In this document: positions 26,379 through 36,020 of the stretch, piece after piece
Layout: each line of letters starts with the position of its first letter
Position numbering within the stretch: the stretch's first letter is position 1
NCBI RefSeq assembly: GCF_030413175.1
Contig: NZ_CP129212.1
Coordinates: 806,001-870,000 of the forward strand
From: Bradyrhizobium roseum
Lineage (GTDB): Bacteria; Pseudomonadota; Alphaproteobacteria; Rhizobiales; Xanthobacteraceae
DNA: 64,000 nt
Direction of reading: 5' to 3'
Made by a program: the position numbers and the translations under genes
Notes under the pieces: model-generated
What the model was told of the DNA's origin: nothing
Databases searched by the model: none
The model's input: the letters and a program-made list of their open reading frames with translations, nothing else

Positions 26379-27353
26379 TCATTCAAGAATGGACCGGAGA
26401 AGGGCGTTGGTCTGCGCAATAGCGCCTCGGGCAGCAGGAGTATCGGCCAGTGCGTTGAGCATGACGAAATCATGAATAGTGCCGTTGTATCGCGTAGAGG
26501 TGACGCGCACCCCCGCGCGAGCCAATTTGCGCGCGTAGCACTCACCCTCATCACGGAGAACGTCGTTTTCGGCGACGATGACAAGCGCATCCGGAAGGCC
26601 GGTCAGTTGATCAATCGAGGCGTTGAGCGGTGCCGCGGTGATCTGCCTGCGCGTGGCGAGGTCCGGAATATAAGCGCTCCTGAACGCTTCCATCGCTTGC
26701 CTGGTCAGCCACGGACCATTTGCGAACGAGGCATAGGACCCGGTGTCGAACATCAGGCTGACGGCGGGGTAGAACAGCACCTGCACGTCTATCTTGGGGC
26801 CGCGCCGCTCCTTTGCCATGAGAGTGACCGCGGCGGCCATGTTGCCGCCGATACCGTCGCCAACGATGGCCATCCGCGTGGAATCAATTCCTAGATGCCC
26901 AGCATGGTCCACTAGGTATTTGGTAACGGCATAGACCTGTTCGATTGCTACGGGATATTTGGCTTCCGGCGAGCGGTCGTAATCCACAAAGAACAAGGCG
27001 ACGTGCGCACCGACCGCGATCTCGCGAATCAAGCGATCGTGCGTCTGTTTATCGCCGGAAGTCCAACCGCCATGGACATATACCAATGCAGGCAGAGTTT
27101 CACTTGCGCTCTCCGGTCGAACGATGCGAATTGGCACCGTGCCGGTGGGACCGGTGCAGGCTACCATATCCTCAAAATGCACGGCTGGCTTGCCGATGAC
27201 GCCTGATTGGATATCCGCTAGAAACATTCGTGCGTCTTTGAAAGACAGTTCGCGTGTCGTCGGGCCGTTAGCCATCGCATCGACAAACTGCTGCGTCAGG
27301 GGCTCGAGCAAACCGACATCGGCGATACATGCTGGTTCGGCTTTCTCACGCAT
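26379..27353 (-). CDS. HSL-family alpha/beta hydrolase lacking the serine nucleophile
   Basis: Protein of 324 residues of the hormone-sensitive-lipase/acetyl-esterase family. The oxyanion region is YVHGGW, the acidic residue is in VIVAENDVLRDEGE and the catalytic His in GTIHDFVML. The nucleophile elbow, normally GDSAGG, reads GDGIGG: the Ser is replaced by Gly (codon GGT, one base from AGT). The enzyme is therefore unlikely to work as a standard esterase, although the rest of the fold looks preserved. The ATG at 27353 is preferred; an ATG at 27476 would add 41 residues. It precedes the response-regulator operon by 63 bp and may be co-transcribed with it. Confidence 0.85.
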   Translation of the reverse strand: MREKAEPACIADVGLLEPLTQQFVDAMANGPTTRELSFKDARMFLADIQSGVIGKPAVHFEDMVACTGPTGTVPIRIVRPESASETLPALVYVHGGWTSGDKQTHDRLIREIAVGAHVALFFVDYDRSPEAKYPVAIEQVYAVTKYLVDHAGHLGIDSTRMAIVGDGIGGNMAAAVTLMAKERRGPKIDVQVLFYPAVSLMFDTGSYASFANGPWLTRQAMEAFRSAYIPDLATRRQITAAPLNASIDQLTGLPDALVIVAENDVLRDEGECYARKLARAGVRVTSTRYNGTIHDFVMLNALADTPAARGAIAQTNALLRSILE

Positions 27354-27532
27354 CGAATCCGTCCGGAAAAATAGCGCTAGACGTGCATTATGCGCACTCG
27401 CGCGGCAAAGTCCTAAACAAACCTTGTGAATTCTCGCAAATCTAGGAAGGAAGCGTGAAACCTCCCCATGAAACATTGTGAATTTCCGTGAAATCTCAGC
27501 ACGGGATGTGAAGCGGCGTGCTTTGGTCTGGA

Positions 27533-30451
27533 CTAGCGCTGTCCGGAGAGCTCATCCAGCAGACCCTTCGCGATCCTAAGATCGTTGGTTTCGTAGCCCT
27601 CGGTGAAGCGGCTATAGAGCGGCGAGAGCAGCTCGTAGGCTTCGCCGACCCTCCCTTGATCCCGTCGCAGTCGCGCCAGGCTGGTTGTGGTGCGCAGCTC
27701 CCATGCGAGAGCCTCCTGCGTTCGGGCCAACTCAATCGACGCCAGAAATTCTTCCTCGGCCTGACCAGCGTCTCGCTGCAAAGCGACGACACCCTTGATC
27801 CGCAACAGCTCCGGACTGCACCAGCGCTCCTCGCTCTGCTCGTTTCGTTCGATCGCCTCATCGATCGTGGTCCGTGCCAGCAGATCGTCTCCAGCGGCCG
27901 TCAGCCCCTCGGCCAACGCTCCCAGAAAGGTCGTGAGATACTGGACGAATCTGGCTCGGCGAAGCTCGTCGATACCAGCTTTTAGCTGCCGTAAGCCGGC
28001 GGCGAGATTGCCGCGCTTGACCTGCAGTTCTCCTTCGAAGCAGCGCCCATAAGCTCGCCAGATATCGAGCTCATCGCTGCCGGTCTGATAGAAGAGCATC
28101 CTCGTGTAACGCTCCGCGGCCGACAGATCGCCAGCCACGAGGGCAATCGGACACGCCGCTTGAGCGAGCGCGTTGCAGAGCGAGAGTCTGTGATTGATCG
28201 AAAGAGCGTCGCCGACATTATTCTCGATACAGCGTAATGCCTCAGTTGCAAGCCCTTGCAGCCATAGCACCCGTGCGAGCGTGATGCGTGCTGTCACCCG
28301 TTGGTCGAACTGGAAGCGCACCGCATGTGATCGACGGACGGGAGCTACGTAGTGCGCAAGCATCCGCTCAATGTGCTGCCTTGCACCGGATTGATTGCCC
28401 AGGAAGTGCAGCGTCGCACCTTTCAATCGGTCGCCGAGTAATCGATCGTTGATATCTGTCGTCTTCTCAGCAACCGACGAAAACCGCTTCGCGAGCTCCA
28501 GAGCTTCGACGAACTGGCCTCGGTTGACTCGCGAAGCCCACATTCCCCAAAGAGCCCGCAAGCGGTAGTCAGTATCATCCAGAGTTTCTGCGATTTCGAA
28601 CGCAGTCGCCCACGCCACCCCAGTGTCCCGGGCCGATGCTGTCGTGTACATCTGCGACCAAGCAACCGCAGCATAGAGGTGCATCCGGCGGCGACCGTCG
28701 CTTGTGCTTTCGCCGAGGATAGTCAGTGCACGCTCGGCCCGCGTGCGACATTCCTCCATCAGGGACATCTCGAACCAAACAGGCACCGCCACGACCGTCA
28801 GTGCTACACCGACGCCAGGATCGCCGCTCGGCGAAAATGCCCAGTCCAGTGCGCTGCGAAGATCGTCGATCTGCGGTGCATGCGCCGATAACCATTCGGT
28901 GGTGGGCCAGGTCTCCCACTCAACAAGGGCGCGCTCGAACCGCTCAAGTTGGTAGAGTGCGTGTCGGCTTCTAACAGCCAGGGTTTCACCCTCTTCACTC
29001 AGCCTTTTCTGAGCGTAAGCTCGTGCTGTATCAGTTAAGCGGTAATATACGGTCTCGCCTGCCACATCCGCTATGACCAGCGACTTATCGACAAGATCGG
29101 CAACGACCCCATCGATGTCGGACGCGACTATTTTGTTGTCTCCGGTGATTGCGCTGGCAGCTTCCATCGTAAAGCGTCCGGCGAAAACACCTAGTCGGCG
29201 CATAACGACGCGTTCGACGTCGGAGAGCAGATCGTAGCTCCAATCGAACGCCGCGCGGAGCGTTTGGTGCCGGGGCAGTGCGGTGCGTCTACCGCGTGTC
29301 AACAGATGAAATCGATCGTCCAGGCGACTGGCCACTCCGCGAACCCCAAAGGCGTCCACGCGACATGCAGCAAGCTCGATGGCCAGCGCGATTCCATCGA
29401 GGCGACGGCAGATTTGCGCGACAACCGGAACATCTTCATCCTTGAGTTCGTATCCGCCGGCGCTCGCTGCCGCGCGCTCGACAAAGAGTTGTACCGCTGG
29501 GTAGCTAAGCGCTTCCATGACCGTCAATTCTGCCTCGACGGGAGCAGTTTCCAGTGGCGGGAGGCGCTGCACGCGCTCGTCCTCGGCACGTAAAGGTTCT
29601 CGGCTGGTGGCAAGGATATGAACAGCAGGTGCCCCTTTCAGAAGTTCTTCAGCTAACTCCGCCGCTGCCAGCAAGACATGCTCGCAGTTGTCGAACAGTA
29701 GCAACATCTGCTTATGCTTGAGAAACGAAGTCAGTGCGGGATATGGATTCTCCGAGCGGATCGGAACACCAAGCACAGAAGCGAGTGCGCTTGGAACAAG
29801 CTTGGAATCGTTGAGCGGAGCAAGGTCAACGAATCGTCCACCATCTTTGTAAGAAGCTATCAACTGGTCGGCGACCGCCAGAGCAACTGTAGTCTTGCCG
29901 ATTCCGCCCGGTCCGACGATCGTGACGAAGCGGCGTCGCTGTAGCCTGCTGCTCACCATGGCGACGATATCGGCACGGCCGATCGGTCGGGTGAGGCGGT
30001 CCGGCAAGTTGTGGCCTTTATGAGGGGCGGGGAAGGTTTGGGCTGTATCGCCCATGTGCCGTGAAACCGTCGCAACGAAGCGATATCCCCGACCGGGCGC
30101 CGTGACGATGTAGTTCTCGCCCGGTCTACCTTCCGCTAGTGCGCGGCGCACTGCGTTGATTTGAGCTCGAAGATTCGATTCTTCTACGGCGAGACCAGAC
30201 CACACACGAGCAACGAGTTCATCCTTGTCGACCACCTTGCCGGCTTGCTCAACCAACGCCACGAGAATTTCAAAGGCTCGACTTCCGAGCGGAATCGGAT
30301 TCCCGCCTTGGAGGAGTAGTTGCTGTCGCGGGAAAAGGCGGAACGGGCCAAAGGCAAAGGTAAGCTCGATGGACGCGCTTAGGTCGTTACGTCCGCCAGC
30401 TTCCGTTCCGGATACATGATGGTCAGGGCCGCCTCTGGTAGCGGGTGCCAT
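27533..30451 (-). CDS. Winged-helix regulator with NTPase and TPR domains
   Basis: Large protein of 972 residues. An OmpR-type winged helix lies at about residues 30-110 (GSRAFEILVALVEQAGKVVD, then GENYIVTAPGRGYRFVA). An STAND-type ATPase follows, with Walker A GPGGIGKTTVA, Walker B LLLFDNCEH and a sensor motif ILATSREPL. The C-terminal half is helical repeats of TPR type. Such proteins use ligand- or partner-driven assembly to switch on DNA binding. Its targets are unknown; the esterase-like and two-component genes lie directly downstream in the same direction. Confidence 0.9.
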   Translation of the reverse strand: MAPATRGGPDHHVSGTEAGGRNDLSASIELTFAFGPFRLFPRQQLLLQGGNPIPLGSRAFEILVALVEQAGKVVDKDELVARVWSGLAVEESNLRAQINAVRRALAEGRPGENYIVTAPGRGYRFVATVSRHMGDTAQTFPAPHKGHNLPDRLTRPIGRADIVAMVSSRLQRRRFVTIVGPGGIGKTTVALAVADQLIASYKDGGRFVDLAPLNDSKLVPSALASVLGVPIRSENPYPALTSFLKHKQMLLLFDNCEHVLLAAAELAEELLKGAPAVHILATSREPLRAEDERVQRLPPLETAPVEAELTVMEALSYPAVQLFVERAAASAGGYELKDEDVPVVAQICRRLDGIALAIELAACRVDAFGVRGVASRLDDRFHLLTRGRRTALPRHQTLRAAFDWSYDLLSDVERVVMRRLGVFAGRFTMEAASAITGDNKIVASDIDGVVADLVDKSLVIADVAGETVYYRLTDTARAYAQKRLSEEGETLAVRSRHALYQLERFERALVEWETWPTTEWLSAHAPQIDDLRSALDWAFSPSGDPGVGVALTVVAVPVWFEMSLMEECRTRAERALTILGESTSDGRRRMHLYAAVAWSQMYTTASARDTGVAWATAFEIAETLDDTDYRLRALWGMWASRVNRGQFVEALELAKRFSSVAEKTTDINDRLLGDRLKGATLHFLGNQSGARQHIERMLAHYVAPVRRSHAVRFQFDQRVTARITLARVLWLQGLATEALRCIENNVGDALSINHRLSLCNALAQAACPIALVAGDLSAAERYTRMLFYQTGSDELDIWRAYGRCFEGELQVKRGNLAAGLRQLKAGIDELRRARFVQYLTTFLGALAEGLTAAGDDLLARTTIDEAIERNEQSEERWCSPELLRIKGVVALQRDAGQAEEEFLASIELARTQEALAWELRTTTSLARLRRDQGRVGEAYELLSPLYSRFTEGYETNDLRIAKGLLDELSGQR

Positions 30452-30735
30452 TGTTTTGGCTCACCATTCTTGAAAACGAAATAGCACGCCCCGATGGAAC
30501 CGGTCAATGCGAGGGTCACGCTCCTATCCACCGAGGCCGCCGACGATAACCAATGGGAATGGTTAGACTTTTGGTCAACCAAAAAATTAGCCGATTGAAC
30601 TTGCGAGGCCGTTCAACCCATGCGGCGATTCCGCGGCTTTCGTAGGCACGACTCGGTTTAGAATTTCGCCGCGGGAACAATCAATGCGGATCGGTCGTCC
30701 GCCTTCGACAACACCTCCCAGTCACGCGCTCCGGG

Positions 30736-30930
30736 TTGACTGACCGGGAAGACATCACGCTTCCCAGAAACTTTTCTGCGGAGGAGCTCGAAGAGCGGTG
30801 GGCCGGCCGGAGGCTGGGGCAGGGTATGGAAACGTCAGATACACTCGACGGGCGGGAGCCGCGCGCGCCTATCGGGCGTCTTGCTAAGTCGGCATCGACG
30901 ATGGCCGCCTTTGGCGGAAGGGCCGTCTGA
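30736..30930 (+). CDS. Possible small protein upstream of the methyltransferase
   Basis: A 64-residue frame with a TTG start (MTDREDITLPRNFSAEELEE at the N-terminus), ending one base before the methyltransferase start codon. I recognise no family. The tight spacing is the only support; composition is acidic then Ala/Gly-rich. It may be spurious. Confidence 0.3.
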   Translation: MTDREDITLPRNFSAEELEERWAGRRLGQGMETSDTLDGREPRAPIGRLAKSASTMAAFGGRAV

Positions 30931-30931
30931 A

Positions 30932-31816
30932 GTGCCGAGCTATCTCGAGTTCTTCGCCGGCGGGGGGATGGTGCGCGCAGGCCTGGGCGGTCGGTGGAAG
31001 TGCCAGTTCGCGAACGATTTCGACCCGCTTAAGGTCAAGGTCTACGCTGACAATTGGGGCGACGCGGAAATCGTCGAGGACGATATCCACAAGCTGGAGC
31101 CCGAAGATCTTGGTCGTCGCGTCGATCTCGCTTGGGCCTCGTTCCCTTGCCAAGACCTGTCAACGGCCGGAAATGGCCTTGGCATCGGCCAGGCGGCCGG
31201 CGCTAACCGCACCAGGTCCGGAACGTTCTGGGCGTTCATCGACCTGATGAAGGGGCTCAAGGCAAACGGGCGGCTGCCCCGCATCGTAGTCTTGGAGAAC
31301 GTCGTCGGCCTCCTGACAATCAACGGCGGCGAGGAGTTCAAAACGGTCATTTCGTCGCTCGACAGGCTCGGCATGCGGGCCGGCGCGGTCGTCGTCGATG
31401 CTCGGCATTTCGTTCCACAGTCACGCCCCCGCGTCTTCATCATCGCCGTCTCCAAGACGTCGACGCTGGCTCAAGAGCTCGTTCGCGAACAGCCGCATCC
31501 GAGTTGGCATCCGGACACGCTGGTCAAGGCTGTCGGCAGGCTATTGCCGCAATGCCGCGAGCAGTGGATCTGGTTCAATCTCGGCCCCGCGCCCGAACTC
31601 AAAAAGACACTCAATAAGATCGTCAAAGGCAAACCGATCGGCGTCGAGTGGCACACGCCCGCAGAGACCAAGCGCCTGGTCAGCATGATGTCCGATGCGC
31701 ACAAACAGAAGCTTGCTGAGGCTAAAGGGTCCGGCAAGCGGATGGTCGGTACGCTCTCGCTGCGCATGCGGCCTTCGCGCGGAAAGACCGTGCAGCGCTG
31801 CTATGGGTTGGAATAG
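30932..31816 (+). pseudogene. DNA cytosine C5-methyltransferase, truncated at the C-terminus
   Basis: The frame of 294 residues has the N-terminal C5-methyltransferase motifs: I (FFAGGGMVRAGLG), IV with the catalytic Cys (SFPCQDLS), VI (VVLENVVG) and VIII (QSRPRVFIIAV). The C-terminal part, motif IX and the closing motif X that completes the cofactor site, is missing; the frame ends RGKTVQRCYGLE and runs into unrelated DNA beside an integrase remnant. It is probably inactive. The GTG at 30932 is the start, with GGAAGGG upstream. No companion restriction enzyme is adjacent. Confidence 0.75.
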
Positions 31817-31854
31817 GTGCTGGAAAGCGTGTGACATATGCGTCCGGCGTAAAG

Positions 31855-31956
31855 TCACCGTCCGCGTTCCTCGCGAGCTTTTTCGCGGCTTCTCTTGCGA
31901 TAATACCAGTTCTCCGAACCGTTCCTCTTGATCAGCGACACGACATTCAAGACCAT
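31855..31956 (-). pseudogene. N-terminal remnant of a tyrosine integrase
   Basis: Thirty-three codons starting MVLNVVSLIKRNGSENWYYR. The NWYYR pattern shortly after a basic start is typical of the first strand of rhizobial phage/island integrases. The frame then stops, and no core or catalytic domain follows. Its start codon lies 82 bp from the attachment repeat at 32038, comparable with the 74 bp between the intact integrase start at 53531 and the tRNA. It is read as the lost integrase of island A. Confidence 0.65.
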
Positions 31957-32037
31957 ATGTGCAACAGCTCCGTGTAACAGGAGCGGCGCGAAAACCACAA
32001 CCAGGCCAGTATGTTGCTGATCTTTCAGGGAAAAAGC

Positions 32038-32063
32038 TGGTGCTGCCAGACAGAATTGAACTG
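32038..32063. repeat. Attachment-site copy 2 (junction of islands A and B)
   Basis: Copy of the tRNA-Thr 3' end with one difference (CAGAATTG instead of CAGGATTG) and one further matching base to the right. DNA from 32063 to 32134 resembles 10773-10844, and TGTGTGGCACTC lies at 32123-32134, at the same 85-bp distance as in copy 1. From 32135 to 32235 I see no gene. Confidence 0.8.
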
Positions 32064-32235
32064 GGGCGTCAGTCCTGCTCAGCATTGATTTTATTGGCGT
32101 TTTCGATCCGGCGATGTTGTTTTGTGTGGCACTCTTGCGTTGCAAAAGTGCCCACGGACTGTAGCTCAATCAAAGTCGAATTGCACTTGCGCAATTCGCT
32201 CCTCGCCTTCCTCTCAGGCGCTTCTGTCAATTTTC

Positions 32236-35200
32236 TCAAGACAAGAGCTCGAACACGATTTTATTTATCTGCTGCATAGCTGAGCTTTGATCCAAAGCTT
32301 CCCGAAGTCGCCGCCTGCTCGCCGCAAAATGCAATTTGGGATCGATGGTTACCTTTTCCGCGACCGACTGAGCTTCACGCCCAAGTTTTGCAAGGGCAAC
32401 ATGTGCAGCGTCGTCGCTGTTAAACTCCGGAACGGGGAGTTGCCAAATGTGTTTCTCGATATCTCTCTCGTCCTTGCCATAGGACATGAACGGTCGAGCC
32501 AGTTCTGTTGTCACGGGAGCATTCAGTATTGCGCAAAGATAATCGGCTTCATCTTCTGTGCTTGTTGCTGCCCAGTAGAGCCCATTTTCAATTACAGCCC
32601 TTCGATCGCGGATTTTGGCCGCGACTACGTGCATCCCTGACTTATTGTACGCTACGCGAATGTTGGCGATTGGAAGCTGCTTGGAGAGCTTTGACATATA
32701 GTCGAGCTGGCCCCCCAAATTGAGGCGGTCGTTTGAGCGGTGTTTCTCCCAAGATTGGGACGACTGGCGCCACCAAGCTGCTAGGCCCGGATACATCTCA
32801 AGATCGTTCTCATTTCCACCCAGAAGCTTACTGCCCTCCAAGGGAATTACCGCTTTTGCTGGCGCGGTTGTCCGGAATGGAAGCAAGCACTCGCTCAATA
32901 TCACTGGCCGAACAAATTCGGTCTCAACAACACCGGAGAGCGCTTCCACCTTTTTCCAGGGAGACTTCTCATTCGGACTACGAGCGGATTCGATCCGCAT
33001 TCTACCGGCCGGCACCCCAAGCGGGCTCTGATCCTGTTCTTTGACGAAGAAAAGAACGCGCGGAAATATGGTCGCCCCATTGTAAAATCGATCTCGATAA
33101 GGCGAGAACGACGTCGACGAAACCCGCGAAATCTTCCCGTCAGTTGTAGTAAGTGTAGGGCTAACCTCTTGCCACGACGAGCCAGTCTTTGGAACTCGAC
33201 CTGACCAATTGACCACTGCATTCCCCATCGGGACGGCCGTCGAACTACGGCGGCCAAATACAACGGAGGAGCCGCGTGGAAAAATATGAGGGCGAATGCG
33301 ACGAAGGTCCCATGGCGTCGTGAACTCGAGCCGTAGTTGCTCGCTCTTCTCATCGTAGTCGCCGGTTCGGAAGCCAGAATAGTGTGCACGGTCGACGACC
33401 GCGTTTGGCATGACAAAGCCGAACGTGCCCTCCTCCTTCAGGTAGAGCTGAATAGACCTCGCCACGAACAGGGCCGATAAGTCTTGTTGAGTAGCCACTT
33501 CTGCCCCTTCCCAAAGACCTCGCGCCTGACTCATTTCGCGGAACGTGTCCTGCATATCAGGAGTCATGTGTCGGTAAGCCAACCAAGGCGGATTACCGAT
33601 GAGCGCGTCTACGCGATTGGGCTCGCGTGCGAGCCACATGGGGCGCGCTAGATTTCGGATATAATAAGCCCAGATGTGATCGCGGTCTTCGTCGTGCAAT
33701 CGACACATCGTGGCGAAAGTGGCTTCCACCGTCGAGTGGTAAGCGGTTGGGATACCTAGACGTTGAAACGTGGGTGACAACGCTGGTGCTTTGGTTCCCT
33801 TTTTTCTATTTGAGGCTTTAGTCGACAGGTCACTCACGAGCTGATCGAAAAGCGCCGCATTCTCTAGCAGGGCGTCCGGAAAGCGCAGCTCCGACGAAAA
33901 CAGCTCACGATTATCGTCCGTACGGATGACCAAATTTCCCGCAGTCCACAGGTCAACCTGCTGCCTCCATTGTATGGAATCGCCAAGGTAGACCGGTATT
34001 TGAATGGTACCGCGTTGTGTATTGGTCAGGCGGGCCTTTCCTATCGCAAGCAAATAGGTAACCCGAGCTAGAGTTACCGCAACTGGGTGAAGGTCCATGC
34101 CGATCACGTTCTTTGTAACGCCGTTAAGCGTTTCGGCAAGATCGACGCCGTTTTCTTCTGAATGAGCGATGTACTTTCGGACGGCGTGAAAGAGGAACGT
34201 TCCTGATCCGCATGCAGGGTCGAGGACGCGCATATCCAGCGGCAAAGTCAGAACCTCGTCTACAATACGAGCGGCGAGCCAATCCGGTGTGTAATACTCT
34301 CCAAGCTTCTTGCGTGTTTCGGTCCCGATCACAGACTCGTAAAGCACCTTAAGGACATCCTGGTCGACCGAACTCCAGTCGAACCTTCCCAGGCGCCGAG
34401 AAAGGGTTCTAACAAAACTTGGACCGTCATCGACCTCAAGAACCCAGCTGAAAAAGTCAGATTCTACGACGCCATAAATGCCGCTTTCATCAAACTTTGT
34501 CCCAGTCAGTAATGAGTTTGGATTGATGGCCTCTACGACGAAACCCAAAACAGCATGCGCAATAATCTCCGCAGAATTAACCAAGAGAGTGTGCTCGATA
34601 AATAACTCATCGTCGTCTCGGAATTGCGTACCCAGCGCGGACGTGAGGAGCCGAGACCAAAGTTCTTTCTTAAGCTTCACGGTCGGCGTGTGTCGATTCT
34701 TCTCATATAGGATCGCCAAGGTAGCTCGATCCAGCTGATGGGCGCTGCTGCCGGCACCTAGCCGGGCTCGGATCTCCGACGCCGTTGGCGAGACGCCCTT
34801 TGCCGTCGCTAGGACACCCTCAAGCCAAACTGTCAATCGTTCTACGTCAGCTCGGCCGTCCGACACGGCAATCGATGACACCTTCTGAAGAGTTCCCTCA
34901 ACTAGGTTGTAGCAGTCCCATTCGGCGCCATCGGTAAGCACTCCCGCGTAGCGTCTACCAGTTTGCTTCGCTCTCGCAGCGACGTAGCCGGCAAGCTGAA
35001 CTAGGGCCTCATCTCGAACGCGCCCTCGCCGAAGGTCTCTCTTGACCTCAATTACCGTTGAGCCGACTTCGACGTCGATGCGACGGCGATCACCCAATTG
35101 CGATTCAAGCAGGACGTTTTGCACGTCCCCCTCTTCTAATTGAAATGGGGCCTCCAGCAAGAACCCGCGGACGTCCGCCTGTACCTCCGCCTCCGTGCGC

Positions 35201-35247
35201 GGCGCTTCGCGGTTCGCCAGACGTTTTAGTAAATCGCTTAGGCTCAT
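32236..35247 (-). CDS. Type IIG-like restriction enzyme with N6-adenine methyltransferase domain
   Basis: Single chain of 1003 residues. The N-terminus has a probable PD-(D/E)XK nuclease site (RRIDVEVGSTVIEVKRDLRR, residues about 55-74). The centre is an N6-adenine methyltransferase: motif I LDPACGSGTFLFHAV near residue 340 and motif IV IGNPPWLAYRH near 552. The C-terminal third is likely the target-recognition domain. Combined cutting and methylation in one chain is the type IIG arrangement; a free-standing specificity subunit is not seen. Single-polypeptide phage-defence methylases are the main alternative. Codon use looks more AT-rich than in the chromosomal genes, as expected for transferred DNA. 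Confidence 0.85.
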   Translation of the reverse strand: MSLSDLLKRLANREAPRTEAEVQADVRGFLLEAPFQLEEGDVQNVLLESQLGDRRRIDVEVGSTVIEVKRDLRRGRVRDEALVQLAGYVAARAKQTGRRYAGVLTDGAEWDCYNLVEGTLQKVSSIAVSDGRADVERLTVWLEGVLATAKGVSPTASEIRARLGAGSSAHQLDRATLAILYEKNRHTPTVKLKKELWSRLLTSALGTQFRDDDELFIEHTLLVNSAEIIAHAVLGFVVEAINPNSLLTGTKFDESGIYGVVESDFFSWVLEVDDGPSFVRTLSRRLGRFDWSSVDQDVLKVLYESVIGTETRKKLGEYYTPDWLAARIVDEVLTLPLDMRVLDPACGSGTFLFHAVRKYIAHSEENGVDLAETLNGVTKNVIGMDLHPVAVTLARVTYLLAIGKARLTNTQRGTIQIPVYLGDSIQWRQQVDLWTAGNLVIRTDDNRELFSSELRFPDALLENAALFDQLVSDLSTKASNRKKGTKAPALSPTFQRLGIPTAYHSTVEATFATMCRLHDEDRDHIWAYYIRNLARPMWLAREPNRVDALIGNPPWLAYRHMTPDMQDTFREMSQARGLWEGAEVATQQDLSALFVARSIQLYLKEEGTFGFVMPNAVVDRAHYSGFRTGDYDEKSEQLRLEFTTPWDLRRIRPHIFPRGSSVVFGRRSSTAVPMGNAVVNWSGRVPKTGSSWQEVSPTLTTTDGKISRVSSTSFSPYRDRFYNGATIFPRVLFFVKEQDQSPLGVPAGRMRIESARSPNEKSPWKKVEALSGVVETEFVRPVILSECLLPFRTTAPAKAVIPLEGSKLLGGNENDLEMYPGLAAWWRQSSQSWEKHRSNDRLNLGGQLDYMSKLSKQLPIANIRVAYNKSGMHVVAAKIRDRRAVIENGLYWAATSTEDEADYLCAILNAPVTTELARPFMSYGKDERDIEKHIWQLPVPEFNSDDAAHVALAKLGREAQSVAEKVTIDPKLHFAASRRRLREALDQSSAMQQINKIVFELLS

Positions 35248-35840
35248 GAGTTAGAATTTGTCCAAAAAAATGAAGCCTCAAAGGAGGGATCTTTGTTGGC
35301 TTGCCGGAGGCGAAAGGGAGGCTGATCGCGCGGTCTCGATAGCCGTTGGTAACAGGTGCGGAGCACCGTTCGCCGTCTGCTTCGATCTTCAATCATGAGC
35401 AGTTTTGACAACAAATGTAAACGATTCATAGCCATCTACCGGCTTCCGACTTGCTCAGGTATCTATTCCGCGTTGGGCCATGATGTCGCTCGGTCCCGTT
35501 CCGCGAATAAGGAAAGCGCCGCCTCTAGGGTGGGCGGGCTCTATAGTGGCACATCAAGTCTTCTCGCCTTGGCGGCGTTGGGGTCCAAGCGTCCCCTCAC
35601 CGTCTTAGAAACGTGCGTCGAATTGTGTTCGCGATCGATCTTTGTTGCGCCGAAGGCTTAAGCGCTAGAGGCCCCCGATCGACGTTCGAAGCTTCTGTTG
35701 CAGCCGCTGCGAATCCTTCATGCTCCGATTCGCCCACGCAATGCATCAGCGGTTATGTTGAGCGAGGCGGTGGGCCGCTATGAATGTTCTTCGCTTGCAG
35801 CTATTAGTATACTGATTCGATGTTCACCCGCGGTGCGATA
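35248..35840. other. Intergenic region with no supportable gene
   Basis: Divergent promoter region between the restriction enzyme and the ATPase operon. A forward frame at 35356-35661 has no ribosome site and no protein-like pattern. A TATACT element near 35808 could be the -10 box for the small gene at 35841, but no clear -35 box is seen. Confidence 0.5.
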
Positions 35841-36020
35841 ATGCCCAAAGCTCCTGAGCACAAGCCGGCATCTGACCGAAGCATAGAGTCGTTTTTAGCA
35901 CTCGTACGTGAAGATGAAAGTCTGCCAATTTCGCTTCGCAGCATAGTCGAGGATTGCAAGGGTAAGTCGGCGACAGAATTGCTAACTGCTATCAAACAGG
36001 CGATCGGAAAGAGCTTGTGA
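35841..36020 (+). CDS. Small partner protein of the SMC-like ATPase
   Basis: A 59-residue helical protein (SIESFLALVREDESLPISLR, SATELLTAIKQAIGKSL) whose stop overlaps the ATPase start (GTGA), so the two are translationally coupled. I recognise no family. An upstream ATG at 35820 is also possible. A short gene fused in translation to a zinc-hook ATPase suggests a subunit or a control protein of the same system. Confidence 0.65.
   Translation: MPKAPEHKPASDRSIESFLALVREDESLPISLRSIVEDCKGKSATELLTAIKQAIGKSL

Larger units (their letters stand above)
10748..32062. mobile_element. Genomic island A, integrated at tRNA-Thr, probably immobile
   Basis: Bounded by copies of the tRNA-Thr 3' end at 10748-10772 and 32038-32062 (one mismatch between them). 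Cargo: efflux, ketone-body metabolism, metallo-hydrolase, NADH dehydrogenase, sensor kinase and response regulators, a large regulator and a truncated C5-methyltransferase. The right end keeps only 33 codons of an integrase, and the left end carries a fragment of a phage tape-measure gene. The boundaries are inferred from the repeats; I did not see an empty site. Confidence 0.65.

Noticed and set aside
30379..30582. Reverse frame of 67 codons at the start of the winged-helix gene
   Set aside because: It overlaps the better-supported start of the large regulator and shows no family pattern.
35356..35661. Forward frame of 101 codons in the defence intergenic region
   Set aside because: No ribosome site, Cys/Ser-rich random-looking product.
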